Below are positions 8,612-17,255 of a DNA stretch of 64,000 nt, piece by piece (position 1 is the first letter of the stretch; each line of letters starts with the position of its first letter). Position numbers and translations under genes: made by a program. Below the pieces are notes generated by a model. It saw nothing but the letters and a program-made list of their open reading frames with translations, had not been told where the DNA came from and searched no databases. This DNA is from Enterocloster asparagiformis (GTDB taxonomy: Bacteria; Bacillota; Clostridia; Lachnospirales; Lachnospiraceae), in assembly GCA_018380885.1 (NCBI GenBank), contig JAGZSY010000025.1:1-64000 (forward strand), read 5' to 3'.

Positions 8612-10243
8612 CTATGCCTGGGACTTCTCATACACGTGCTCGCCGCCCACAACGGTCTGAAGCACCTGGGTGTCCTTAATCTCATGCTCCCGGCAGGTCA
8701 TGATATCCCGGTCGATCACGATAAAGTCTGCCAGCTTTCCCGGCTCAATGCTCCCCTTGAGCTGCTCCTCAAATGCAGCGTATGCCCCCCACGTGGTGTA
8801 GGAGCGCAGCGCCTCCTCCCGCGTCATCGCTTCGCCGGGATACCATCCGCCCTCAGGCAGGCCGTTTTCATCCTTCCGCGAAACCGCGCAGTACATACTC
8901 AGGAACGGATTGTAGTTCTCCACCGGGGAGTCGGTTCCGTTGGGAAGGGGGTTGCCCTCGTCGATCAGCGTGCGCCAGGCGTAAGCGCCCTTGATCCGCT
9001 CTGATCCCAGCCTGGCCTCGGCCACCTTTTTATCCGTGCGCAGGAAAACAGTCTGGTGTGTGGGAATAATTCCCAGTTTTTTGAAGCGCCCGATATCCTC
9101 CGGCGCGAGGATTTGCGCATGCTCGATGCGCAGGCGCGCGTCCCGATCCGGCAGTTCCTTCAACAAGCGCTCGTACACGTCCAGGCACTGGCGGTTGGCC
9201 CCGTCCCCGATGGCGTGGCACCAGGTCTGGAAGCCCGACCGCCTCGCCTCATAGAGCACGGTGTAGAGCTGCTCGTCTGTCCACTTGCCGTTGCCCTTGT
9301 GCCCCGGGCGGTCATTGTAATCATCCAGCAGCCAGGCGCTGCGGGCGCCCAGAGAACCGTCGCAGGAAATCTTATAGGAGCGGGCGGTTAAGCGGTTGTC
9401 GTACATGCCGATCCTGAGGCCCCTCCGGAAAAATGCCAGGGACCCTTCCATCAGTTCCCGGTAGTCCGGCCGGCCGATCACCCGCATGCTGGCGTAAATC
9501 CGCAGCTTCAACTCCTTTCTCTGATACAATTCCTCCCACGCCTCAATCCACTCCTCAGCCGTGCCCGCATCGTGGACCGTGGTCAGGCCGGAAGCAAAAA
9601 AGCCTTCCTGGGCCAGCAGGACGATGCGCTGCAGCTGCTCTTTATTGTAGGGCGGGATAGCCTTGTTAAAGGGGTCCTGGGCCTGATCGGTGACCACGCC
9701 CCAGAGGCTGCCGTCCGGCTTGTGCAAATATTCGCCTCCCACCGGGCTGGGGGTATCCGCAGTGACGCCCACCGCCTCAAAGGCCTTGCTGTTCACCCAG
9801 GCTGCGTGACCGCAGGCCCTGCGCAGGTAAACGGGCGCGTCCGGGGCCGCCTCATCCAGCTCCTCCTTGGTTGGGAAGGAGGCGTCCGGCCACTCGTCAT
9901 TCAGCCACCCGCGCCCTACAATCCATTCTCCGGGACCGGCGTTTTTGTATGCCTGCGCCACCATGTCCACAATCTCCCGGCGCTGCTTGGCCACCACGTT
10001 CAGCTCCATTTTCATAGCCCCGGTGTTGTTGATGTGGAGATGGGAGTCAATCAGGCCCGGGAGCACCACGGCGCCCTTCAAATCCACAATCCTGGTCTCC
10101 GGAGAGCACATCCCCCGTATCTCCTCCTCGCTGCCCACCGCCACAAAGCGGTCCCCCGACACTGCGAATGACGAAGCCACCGAAAAATCTCCATCCACGG
10201 TATAGACTTTGGCATTTACATAGGCGGTTTCAATGTTTCTCAT
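8612..10243 (-). CDS. Metal-dependent amidohydrolase (YtcJ-like)
   Basis: A 543-residue amidohydrolase-3 family enzyme. It shows a beta-sandwich N-terminus (AYVNAKVYTVDGDF), the metal motif DSHLHINN near residue 65, CHAIGDGAN near 335, RIEHAQIL near 372 and the late aspartate in NGTDSPVENYNP. It ends with the composite domain LADFIVIDRDIM. Relatives hydrolyse N-substituted formamides or other cyclic and linear amides. It is probably the first gene of the AbgT/C45 operon and is divergent from a LysR regulator. GGGG precedes the ATG by 9 bases. The substrate is unknown. Confidence 0.9.
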   Translation of the reverse strand: MRNIETAYVNAKVYTVDGDFSVASSFAVSGDRFVAVGSEEEIRGMCSPETRIVDLKGAVVLPGLIDSHLHINNTGAMKMELNVVAKQRREIVDMVAQAYKNAGPGEWIVGRGWLNDEWPDASFPTKEELDEAAPDAPVYLRRACGHAAWVNSKAFEAVGVTADTPSPVGGEYLHKPDGSLWGVVTDQAQDPFNKAIPPYNKEQLQRIVLLAQEGFFASGLTTVHDAGTAEEWIEAWEELYQRKELKLRIYASMRVIGRPDYRELMEGSLAFFRRGLRIGMYDNRLTARSYKISCDGSLGARSAWLLDDYNDRPGHKGNGKWTDEQLYTVLYEARRSGFQTWCHAIGDGANRQCLDVYERLLKELPDRDARLRIEHAQILAPEDIGRFKKLGIIPTHQTVFLRTDKKVAEARLGSERIKGAYAWRTLIDEGNPLPNGTDSPVENYNPFLSMYCAVSRKDENGLPEGGWYPGEAMTREEALRSYTTWGAYAAFEEQLKGSIEPGKLADFIVIDRDIMTCREHEIKDTQVLQTVVGGEHVYEKSQA

Positions 10244-10297
10244 CTGAACATACCCCCTTTATTAATTGGTCAATTCAACAATTTTCTGCGATAAAAT

Positions 10298-10326
10298 TTG
10301 ACATAATTGTGAATTACCTATAAAAT
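10298..10326 (+). promoter_or_regulatory. Promoter of the LysR regulator
   Basis: -35 TTGACA (10298-10303), a 17-base spacer and -10 TAAAAT (10321-10326) in the AT-rich divergent region. About 95 bases of leader precede the LysR start. Confidence 0.55.
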
Positions 10327-10426
10327 TAAATATATATGATTTTACCAAATTTGTCCAATACTGTTTGTTTATAAGGATTATAATATAAGTGAAACTATCT
10401 GATATTCCGGAAGAAGGGCAATCGAT

Positions 10427-11413
10427 ATGGATTTGAACAAAAGCGCCTACCTGTTGGCACTTGCCGAACTGAAAAGCTTTTCCAAGGCCGCAGAGAAATG
10501 TTATATTTCCCAGCCGGCCCTGACACGCTATATTAAAAATCTGGAGGAGGAGCTGGGCTTAAAGCTGGTGGACCGCTCCTCCTCCCCCGTGCAGCTCACC
10601 TATGCGGGGGAGCGGTACGTGGCCGGACTTAGAAAAATCGGGAAGATCAAAGAAGAACTGGATCAGGAGATGGCAGACATTGCAAACCGCAAGCGGGACA
10701 GGCTGCTCATCGGCATGCATTCCACCCGGTGTTACAGCTGGCTTCCGCGCATCCTGCCCGCGTACCAGGCGGCCTTTCCAAACATCGAAGTCAAGCTGGT
10801 GGAGGGAAATACCGACGAGCTGGTTCCCAAGCTAAAGGCCGGGACCATTGATGTGTTTTTCATGTGTTCCCAGTCCGCAGCCGCAGACGGCCTCAAGTTC
10901 GTCCGGCTGTGCCGTGAGGAAATCGCGCTGGTGGTCAGCCGCAAGCAGGCGCTGTTCCAAACCATAAAGCTGCCCCCCAACGAGAAGGGCAGCCTTCAAT
11001 ATATCCCGCCGGAAATCCTGGAGCAGATTCCCTTTATCTCTCCCACACCGAACCACGACATCTACCACCTGGCCAACCGCCTGTTCACGCAATACCGGAT
11101 CCATCCCCAGGTAGCCATGGAGCTGGTGAACACCTCCACCGCCTACCGCCTGGTCCCCCACAATACCGGTTTTGCCTTCGCGCCGGTGTCCGTCACCTAC
11201 GAGGAGCCCTTTGACCAGGAACCGCTGTTCGCTTCCATGGAAAAGACCGTCACCAGCCGGGACATCGGACTGATCTACAACCAGGAAACCGACCTCTCCC
11301 CCGCAGCCCAAGGCTTTATCCACCTGGCCGGCCAAGTCATCCCCCACTTCGTAAAGGAGCACATCCCCCACTTTAAAGTCCGTTCCGACATAGACTTCTC
11401 AAAAATACTTTAA
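10427..11413 (+). CDS. LysR family transcriptional regulator
   Basis: A 328-residue LysR protein. The winged HTH occupies residues 1-60 (LAELKSFSKAAEKCYISQPA, then TRYIKNLEEELGLKLVDRSS). A periplasmic-binding-protein-like effector domain follows from about 90 (LLIGMHSTRCYSWLPRILP). It is divergent from the amidohydrolase-AbgT-C45 operon, the usual LysR arrangement, so it probably activates that operon when an imported amide or its product binds. Start: ATG after a GAAGGG site. Confidence 0.92.
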   Translation: MDLNKSAYLLALAELKSFSKAAEKCYISQPALTRYIKNLEEELGLKLVDRSSSPVQLTYAGERYVAGLRKIGKIKEELDQEMADIANRKRDRLLIGMHSTRCYSWLPRILPAYQAAFPNIEVKLVEGNTDELVPKLKAGTIDVFFMCSQSAAADGLKFVRLCREEIALVVSRKQALFQTIKLPPNEKGSLQYIPPEILEQIPFISPTPNHDIYHLANRLFTQYRIHPQVAMELVNTSTAYRLVPHNTGFAFAPVSVTYEEPFDQEPLFASMEKTVTSRDIGLIYNQETDLSPAAQGFIHLAGQVIPHFVKEHIPHFKVRSDIDFSKIL

Positions 11414-11456
11414 TAAAAAACCATCCCCCTCTCCCCCCTCTTCCAATCCCCAGCTG

Positions 11457-11494
11457 GTGAGAGCCAGGGGCCGTGAAAGGCCCCTGGCTCTCAC
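11457..11494. terminator. Perfect 16-bp hairpin between convergent genes
   Basis: GTGAGAGCCAGGGGCC (11457-11472), loop gtgaaa, and its exact complement (11479-11494). It lies between the LysR and sufU stop codons. There is no T-tract on either side, so it is a likely bidirectional stop or 3'-end stabiliser rather than a textbook intrinsic terminator. Confidence 0.6.
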
Positions 11495-11500
11495 GAACGG

Positions 11501-11926
11501 CTATATCTCCCCCACCATCTCCCCCAACGTCCTCCACCCCAGCACCGCGCATTTCACCCGCGCCGGCATATGGGCCACATCCCGCAGCGCAGCCGCTTCC
11601 TCCAGCGCCTCCAGCTCCGCCTCCTCTGCGGTCCCGCGGATCATGTTAAAGAAGCTCTCAGACAGCCTCAGGGCCTCCTCCCTGCGCTTTCCAATGACCA
11701 AATCCAGCATCATGTCCGCGGAAGCCTGGGAAATGGCGCAGCCGTCGCCCACAAAGGCTCCGTCCCTGATCACCCCGTCCTCCACCTTCAGCTTCAGCCA
11801 GATGCGGTCCCCGCAGCTGGGGTTCACGCCCTCCAGCACCAGGTTTGCGTCCGGCAGATCGTGCTTGTGCGCCGGCCGCAGGTTGTGCTCGGTCAGTATT
11901 TCATTGTAAAAGCCTCTATTCTCCAT
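11501..11926 (-). CDS. sufU: SufU-type iron-sulfur assembly protein
   Basis: A 141-residue U-type scaffold protein or zinc-dependent sulfur acceptor. In Bacillus, SufU receives persulfide sulfur from SufS. The three conserved cysteines are Cys38 (NPSCGD), Cys63 (GDGCAIS) and Cys126 (KCAVLGW), and Asp40 completes the zinc-ligand set. It is the last gene of the sufCBDSU operon and its start overlaps sufS by 11 bases, which suggests translational coupling. The hairpin at 11457-11494 follows it. Confidence 0.94.
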   Translation of the reverse strand: MENRGFYNEILTEHNLRPAHKHDLPDANLVLEGVNPSCGDRIWLKLKVEDGVIRDGAFVGDGCAISQASADMMLDLVIGKRREEALRLSESFFNMIRGTAEEAELEALEEAAALRDVAHMPARVKCAVLGWRTLGEMVGEI

Positions 11927-13136
11927 ATCCCATCTTCCTCCTGATTCCGGCGACGCTCTCCAGAAATGCCGCGATTTCCTCCTGCGTGTTGTAAAAGTAG
12001 ATGCTGGCCCTGGTGGCGGAACCCACCTTCAGGTATTCCAGCAGCGGCTGGGCGCAGTGGTGTCCGGCCCGGACGGCGATGCCGTCGGCGTCCAGAATAG
12101 CGCTCACGTCGTGGGGATGGACCCCGTCCACCGTGAAGGTCAGGATGCCGCAGTGCTCCTCCGGCCGCTCAGACCCCAGCACATGCACGTGGGGAATCCC
12201 CTTAAGCCCCTCCAGCGCCGCAGTGGTCAGCGCCAGCTCCTGCCTGTGCACCGCCTCAAAGCCCACCGCCTCCAGATAGCAAATCGCCTCCTTCAGCCCC
12301 CAGGCCCCGGCCGCGTTTACCGTGCCCGCCTCAAACTTGTGAGGTACAGGCGCGAATATGGCTCCCGTCCTGGTAACGGAGTCGATCATCTCGCCTCCGG
12401 TGAGAAAAGGCGGCATCTCCTCCAGCAGCTCCTTTCTCCCGTACAGCACGCCGATGCCCATGGGGCCCATAAGCTTGTGCCCGGAGAAGGCCAGAAAATC
12501 CACGCCCAGGTCCTGCACGTCCACGGGTATGTGGGGCGCGCTCTGGGCCGCGTCCACCACCACCGCGGCTCCCCGCTCCCTGGCCATGGCCGCGATCCGG
12601 CGGATGGGATTCTCACAGCCCAGCACATTGGACACGTGGGTCACCGCCACCAGCCTGGTGCGGTCGGAGAACGCCGCCTCCAGCCGTTCCCGGGTGATCC
12701 GGCCGTCCGCCTCGCACTCCAAAAATCTCAGGCTGGCGCCCGTATGCCGGGCCGCCATCTGCCAGGGCAGCAGGTTGCTGTGGTGCTCCATGATGCTCGC
12801 CAGAATCTCATCCCCGGCCTTAAGCTTTGAGAGGCCGTAGCTGTAAGCCACCAGATTCAGGCTCTCCGTGGTGTTTCTGGTGAAAATGATCTCCTCCGCC
12901 GACGGAGCGTTGATAAACCGCCGCACCTCCTCCCTGGCCTCCTCCAGCCGCGCCGTGGCCTCCATGCTCAGAGCGTAGAACCCGCGCATGGGGTTGGCGT
13001 TGAAGCGCTCGTAATAGTCCCGTTCCGCCCGGAGCACGCAGGACGGCTTCTGGGCCGTGGCCGCGCTGTCCAGGTAAATCACCGGGTTTTCAGCCAAAAG
13101 CGGGAAATTCCCGCGGTACGGATTCCTATTTTCCAT
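11916..13136 (-). CDS. sufS: SufS cysteine desulfurase
   Basis: A 406-residue class V aminotransferase-fold enzyme that removes sulfur from cysteine and passes it to SufU. The PLP lysine is in FSGHKLMGPMGIG (about residue 224). The persulfide cysteine is in the RAGHHCAQPLLE loop near 360, the group II (SufS) form. N-terminal YLDSAATAQKP matches the family. Its first codons overlap the end of sufD by 11 bases with GGAGGAGG inside sufD. Confidence 0.96.
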   Translation of the reverse strand: MENRNPYRGNFPLLAENPVIYLDSAATAQKPSCVLRAERDYYERFNANPMRGFYALSMEATARLEEAREEVRRFINAPSAEEIIFTRNTTESLNLVAYSYGLSKLKAGDEILASIMEHHSNLLPWQMAARHTGASLRFLECEADGRITRERLEAAFSDRTRLVAVTHVSNVLGCENPIRRIAAMARERGAAVVVDAAQSAPHIPVDVQDLGVDFLAFSGHKLMGPMGIGVLYGRKELLEEMPPFLTGGEMIDSVTRTGAIFAPVPHKFEAGTVNAAGAWGLKEAICYLEAVGFEAVHRQELALTTAALEGLKGIPHVHVLGSERPEEHCGILTFTVDGVHPHDVSAILDADGIAVRAGHHCAQPLLEYLKVGSATRASIYFYNTQEEIAAFLESVAGIRRKMGYGE

Positions 13137-14190
13137 AGCCCGCCACCTCCTCCAGATAATCCTGCACCAGCTGCTCCGCCGGCCCGTCGCCGATCTTCCG
13201 GCAAATGGCGTCCAGCCTGGCCCTGGTGATCATCCCGGCGGCCGCCTCGCGGCTCATGCCGCGGGAACAGAGGTAGAACAAAAGCTCGTCGTCCAGCTTA
13301 CCGATGGTGGCCCCGTGGCTGCCCTGGACGTCCTCCTCGGCGCAGAGAATCAGGGGAATGGTCTGGTTGACCGCGTCCTCGCCTAAAAGCAGCACGTCCT
13401 CCTTCTCCTCGCCCTCGGCCCCCACGGCCCCGGCCTTAAAGTCAATGGTTCCGCGAAAGAGCTTGAAGGACTTGTCCCGCAGCACGCCTCCGGCCTCAAT
13501 ACGGCTTTTGGACCGTTGGCCCCGGTGATCCGCCACGTAGTTCATGTCGAACCTCCGGCTGCCCCCGCCCAGGTAGCCAATATCCGCGCTCAGGGCGCTT
13601 CCCCGCCCAGCCAGTTCCGCCCGGAAGCCCGCGTAGGTCTCCGATCCGCCCAAGAACAGCTGGATCACCTCCACGGATGCGCCCTGGCCGCAGATACCGC
13701 CGATGTCGTCCAGCAGCCTGTAGCCATTTCCCAGAAACTGGAGCTGAATCAGCCTCAGCCTGGCGTTTTCTTCCACCTTGAACCTGGTCTGCACCGCAGC
13801 CAGGCCCTGGGCCTCAGGCGCGGAGGTGAAATCCATCACCACGGTCAGCGTTTCCCCCGCCCGCGCCAGCAGCTCCACCGGCTGAAAGCTTGTCTCCCCG
13901 TGGCCGCAGACAAAGTGCAGCGCAGCGCGCCTTCCTGCCCCGGCCTGTCCGGAGCCGATCCTGATCGCAGCCGCCGCGGCCGTTTTCGCCAGGCGGTCCA
14001 TATCCCCGCCCATGCCGGTGGCGATGGCGGCAAAATCCTCCTGCCACGCCTCCGTCTCCTCAATCCCTTCCGTTATCACCGCGGGGGCAGCCCCCGCCTC
14101 TATCCGCTCCAGGCTGGCCTCGTTCATGTTCAGCCGGTTCCAGGTCCTGGCCGGCAGCCTGTTCACCTTCAAATCAAGTGCCTGTCCCAT
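13126..14190 (-). CDS. sufD: SufD-like SufBD core protein
   Basis: A 354-residue SufB/SufD family protein of the SufBCD scaffold that builds Fe-S clusters. The right-handed beta-helix core is recognisable (SRIEAGGVLRDKSFKLFRG, and later SHGATIGKLDDELLFYLCSR). It is somewhat shorter and more diverged than sufB. An AGGAGG site lies 6 bases before the ATG. Position between sufB and sufS is standard for Bacillota. Confidence 0.93.
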   Translation of the reverse strand: MGQALDLKVNRLPARTWNRLNMNEASLERIEAGAAPAVITEGIEETEAWQEDFAAIATGMGGDMDRLAKTAAAAAIRIGSGQAGAGRRAALHFVCGHGETSFQPVELLARAGETLTVVMDFTSAPEAQGLAAVQTRFKVEENARLRLIQLQFLGNGYRLLDDIGGICGQGASVEVIQLFLGGSETYAGFRAELAGRGSALSADIGYLGGGSRRFDMNYVADHRGQRSKSRIEAGGVLRDKSFKLFRGTIDFKAGAVGAEGEEKEDVLLLGEDAVNQTIPLILCAEEDVQGSHGATIGKLDDELLFYLCSRGMSREAAAGMITRARLDAICRKIGDGPAEQLVQDYLEEVAGYGK

Positions 14191-14225
14191 AAGGGACCTC
14201 CTTTCCGCTTTCCTGTGAAAGCCTT

Positions 14226-15632
14226 CTATCCGATACTCCCCTTCATCTCCAGCTGAATCAGGTTGTTCATCTCCACCGCGTACTCCAAGGGCAGCTCCTT
14301 GGACACGTTGTCCGCAAAGCCGCTGACAATCATGGCCCTGGCGTCCTCCTCGCTCAGCCCTCTGGACATGAGGTAAAACACCGCCTCGTCGCTGATCCGC
14401 CCGATCTTTGCCTCATGGCCGATGTCCGCGTCCCTTGTCCTGATATCCATGGCCGGGATCGTGTCCGACCGCGAGATACGGTCCAGCATCAGGGACTGGC
14501 AGGAGACGGCCGCCTTGCTGTTCTTCGCCCCCTTTGCCACCACCACGGAGCTGCGGAAGGTGCTCACGCCCCCGCTCTTGGAAATGGACCTGGTGTTCAT
14601 GTAGGAGGTGGTCTCCGGCGCGGCGTGGACCACCTTTGCGCCTGTATCCAGGTTCTGCCCCTCGCCCGCGAAGGTGATGCCCGTGAACTCCATTCTGGCC
14701 CCGCGGCCCTTCAGGATGCTCATGGGATACAGGCAGGAAATGTGGGAGCCGAAGGAACCGGACACCCACTCGATGGTTCCGCCCTCCTCCACCTGGGCCC
14801 GCTTGGTGTTCAGGTTGTACATGTTTTTGGACCAGTTTTCAATGGTGGAGTAGCGCAGCTTCGCGCCCTTGCCCACAAACAGCTCCACACAGCCCGCGTG
14901 GAGGTTGGCCACATTGTACTTGGGCGCGGAACAGCCCTCGATGAAGTGGAGGCTCGCCCCCTCAGCCACAATGATCAGCGTGTGCTCAAACTGTCCCGCA
15001 CCTGGCGCGTTCAGCCTGAAATAGCTTTGCAGCGGTATTTCCACAGAAACGCCCGGCGGCACATAGACAAAGGAGCCCCCCGACCAGACCGCGCCGTGAA
15101 GGGCCGCAAACTTGTGGTCCGTGGGTCTCACCAGCTTCATAAAATGCTTCTTCACCATGCCGGCGTACTCGCCCTTTAAAGCGCTCTCCAGGTCCGTGTA
15201 TACCACGCCCTGCTCCGCCACCTCCCTGCGTACGTTGTGGTATACCAGCTCTGAATCGTACTGTGCGCCCACGCCCGCCAGGGATTTGCGCTCCGCCTGG
15301 GGGATTCCCAGGCGCTCGAAGGTGTCCTTGATCTCCTCCGGCACATCGGACCACTTGGCCGTCATCCTGGTGTTGGGCCGCACGTAGGTGGCGATATGGT
15401 CCATGTCCAGCCCCTCCAGGGACGGTCCCCAGTCGGGTACTGCCATGTTATTGTAAATTTGCAGGGACTGGAGCCGGAACAATTCCATCCAGAGCGGGTC
15501 CTGCTTTTCCTTTGATATCCGCTCCACAATGTCCGCGCTCAGGCCCGCCGCGATGCGGTAGGCATCCCTTTCCTCGTTCCGGATATCGTATATGCTCCTG
15601 TCAATATCATCTACATACGTTTTTTCTTCCAT
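14226..15632 (-). CDS. sufB: SufB Fe-S scaffold subunit
   Basis: A 468-residue SufB, the main cluster-building subunit of SufBCD. Typical stretches include YVPPGVSVEIPLQSYFRLNA, FIEGCSAPKYNVANLHAGCV and CQSLMLDRISRSDTIPAMD. The C-terminal block ends with GHEAKIGRISDEAVFYLMSR. The length is right for the family and no internal interruption is seen. It sits between sufC and sufD. Confidence 0.97.
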   Translation of the reverse strand: MEEKTYVDDIDRSIYDIRNEERDAYRIAAGLSADIVERISKEKQDPLWMELFRLQSLQIYNNMAVPDWGPSLEGLDMDHIATYVRPNTRMTAKWSDVPEEIKDTFERLGIPQAERKSLAGVGAQYDSELVYHNVRREVAEQGVVYTDLESALKGEYAGMVKKHFMKLVRPTDHKFAALHGAVWSGGSFVYVPPGVSVEIPLQSYFRLNAPGAGQFEHTLIIVAEGASLHFIEGCSAPKYNVANLHAGCVELFVGKGAKLRYSTIENWSKNMYNLNTKRAQVEEGGTIEWVSGSFGSHISCLYPMSILKGRGARMEFTGITFAGEGQNLDTGAKVVHAAPETTSYMNTRSISKSGGVSTFRSSVVVAKGAKNSKAAVSCQSLMLDRISRSDTIPAMDIRTRDADIGHEAKIGRISDEAVFYLMSRGLSEEDARAMIVSGFADNVSKELPLEYAVEMNNLIQLEMKGSIG

Positions 15633-15664
15633 CTCTGTACTCCATCCTTTCCGGAAACGCCGCG

Positions 15665-16420
15665 CTACCGGCCCGCCTGATCCAAAAACTGCTCAAACCC
15701 GCTGCGGTTGATCTCTTCCACCAGGGATGCGTCCCCTGTTTTCACGATCCGGCCGTCCACCATAATGTGGGTCTTGTCCACCCGCAGGGACTCCAGAATC
15801 CTGGTGCTGTGGGTGATGATCAGCAGTCCCCCGTCGCGGTCCTTCTGGTACTCCTCCACGCCCTGGGACACGGTGCGCACCGCGTCCACGTCCAGGCCGG
15901 AATCCGTCTCGTCCAAAATCGCCAGGCTGGGCTTTAACAGCAGCAGCTGGAGAATCTCAGCCTTCTTTTTCTCGCCCCCGGAAAAGCCGGCGTTCAAATC
16001 CCGGTCCCCGTAGGACCGGTCCATCTGCAGCAGCTCCATGGCCTTCTCCAGCTCCTTGCGGAAATCCCAGAGCCGCACCCTGGCGCCCCGTCGCTGCTCC
16101 ACCGCGCCGCGGATAAACGCGCTCAGCCGCAGCCCGGGAACCTCCAACGGGTTCTGGAAGGAGAGAAACATTCCCTCCCTGGCCCGCGCATCCGCCGTCT
16201 CCCCGTTGATCAGCCTGCCCTGAAACCAGATTTCCCCGGCCGTCACCTCATAGCGCGGATTTCCCATGAGCGCGTAGCCCAGAGTAGATTTTCCCGCTCC
16301 GTTGGGCCCCATAAGCACATGGGTCTCCCCCCTTTTGATCTCCAGATTCATTCCGTGCAAAATCTCTTTATCTTCCACCTTGACAGACAGTCCCTTTACT
16401 TTCAGCAATTCTTTTGACAT
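15665..16420 (-). CDS. sufC: SufC ATPase
   Basis: A 251-residue ABC-type ATPase that drives conformational change of the SufBCD scaffold. It has Walker A GPNGAGKSTLGYALMG, the signature FSGGEKKKAEILQ and Walker B LAILDETDSGLD with the SufC-typical SGLDVDAVR continuation. The ATG at 16420 is preferred over 16432 because GGAGGAG, which includes the upstream ATG, is placed correctly for it. It is the first gene of the operon. Confidence 0.96.
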   Translation of the reverse strand: MSKELLKVKGLSVKVEDKEILHGMNLEIKRGETHVLMGPNGAGKSTLGYALMGNPRYEVTAGEIWFQGRLINGETADARAREGMFLSFQNPLEVPGLRLSAFIRGAVEQRRGARVRLWDFRKELEKAMELLQMDRSYGDRDLNAGFSGGEKKKAEILQLLLLKPSLAILDETDSGLDVDAVRTVSQGVEEYQKDRDGGLLIITHSTRILESLRVDKTHIMVDGRIVKTGDASLVEEINRSGFEQFLDQAGR

Positions 16421-16606
16421 ATGCTCCTCCATTCGCCCCGAAGCGCGTCTGAAAATTTATTCCCGCAGGCGGAAAGCGATTTTCAAACGCGCTTTAACGG
16501 GCTTTTCTCTCGACAATTTTATCCGCCTCCACGAGCCAACGCCCGCCCAATCCGGTTCCGGCCCACGTTTTTTCTATTAACCTATCAAACTACTTGGTTT
16601 ATAGAT

Positions 16607-16635
16607 ATCATAAGCTTATAAACCCACTTTGTCAA
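16607..16635 (-). promoter_or_regulatory. suf operon promoter
   Basis: Minus-strand -35 TTGACA (16630-16635), a 17-base spacer and -10 TATGAT (16607-16612). The leader to sufC is about 180 bases. Confidence 0.75.
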
Positions 16636-16645
16636 TAGGTTTATA
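16617..16645. promoter_or_regulatory. Inverted repeat over the suf -35, candidate Rrf2 operator
   Basis: TATAAACC (16617-16624) and GGTTTATA (16638-16645) are exact inverted repeats that enclose the suf -35 element. The adjacent Rrf2 regulator would be expected to bind here. Binding is inference. Confidence 0.5.
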
Positions 16646-16659
16646 TTTTCCACTTCCTG

Positions 16660-16689
16660 TTGATATTCCTATTTCTCTTGTAGTATAAT
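16660..16689 (+). promoter_or_regulatory. Promoter of the Rrf2 regulator
   Basis: -35 TTGATA (16660-16665), an 18-base spacer and -10 TATAAT (16684-16689), with the start codon about 35 bases downstream of the expected transcription start. Confidence 0.7.
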
Positions 16690-16731
16690 AGGGACATGCT
16701 GACAGGCAATTTTTAGAGGGAGGTGTGTCAA

Positions 16732-17139
16732 ATGATGATTTCCACAAGGGGGCGCTATGCCCTGCGGGTGATGCTGGATCTTGCCGCTCATTCTGCGGAC
16801 GGGTATATTCCCCTGAAAGAGATTGCACACCGCCAGGACATTTCCGAGAAATATCTGGAGATCGTCCTGAAAGTTTTAGTCCGGAACAAGCTTCTCACCG
16901 GCCTGCGCGGAAAGGGCGGCGGCTACCGCCTGACCAGAGAGCCGGGCGAGTACACGCTGGGCGAAATCCTGCGTCTGACCGAGGGCAGCCTGGCGCCGGT
17001 GGCCTGCGCGGAGGAGGGCAACACGGAGTGCCCCCGGCGCGAGAGCTGCCCGTCCCGGCCCGTATGGCAGAAGCTGGACGCGCTGATCAATGAGTATCTG
17101 GACGGAATCACCCTGGAGGATTTGCTGAAATCCCCCTAG
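16732..17139 (+). CDS. Rrf2 family regulator (IscR-like)
   Basis: A 135-residue Rrf2 winged-helix protein with ISTRGRYALRVMLDLA at the N-terminus and the recognition helix region DISEKYLEIVLKVL. Three cysteines spaced C-x7-C-x5-C (from residue 91 onward) resemble the Fe-S ligand loop of IscR. It is divergent from sufCBDSU and most likely senses Fe-S status to control it. The ATG at 16732 follows GGGAGG by 8 bases. A GTG at 16723 lies inside that site and is less likely. Confidence 0.92.
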   Translation: MMISTRGRYALRVMLDLAAHSADGYIPLKEIAHRQDISEKYLEIVLKVLVRNKLLTGLRGKGGGYRLTREPGEYTLGEILRLTEGSLAPVACAEEGNTECPRRESCPSRPVWQKLDALINEYLDGITLEDLLKSP

Positions 17140-17255
17140 GCGGGCTTATGTAAATTTCCGCCCATACGGCGCCCGCTGCGCCGGTTTTCCCGGAGAACCA
17201 CATCCCCGCTCCGGAGACAACACAAAAAATAGACATCGGAAAGGACAAATGCATT

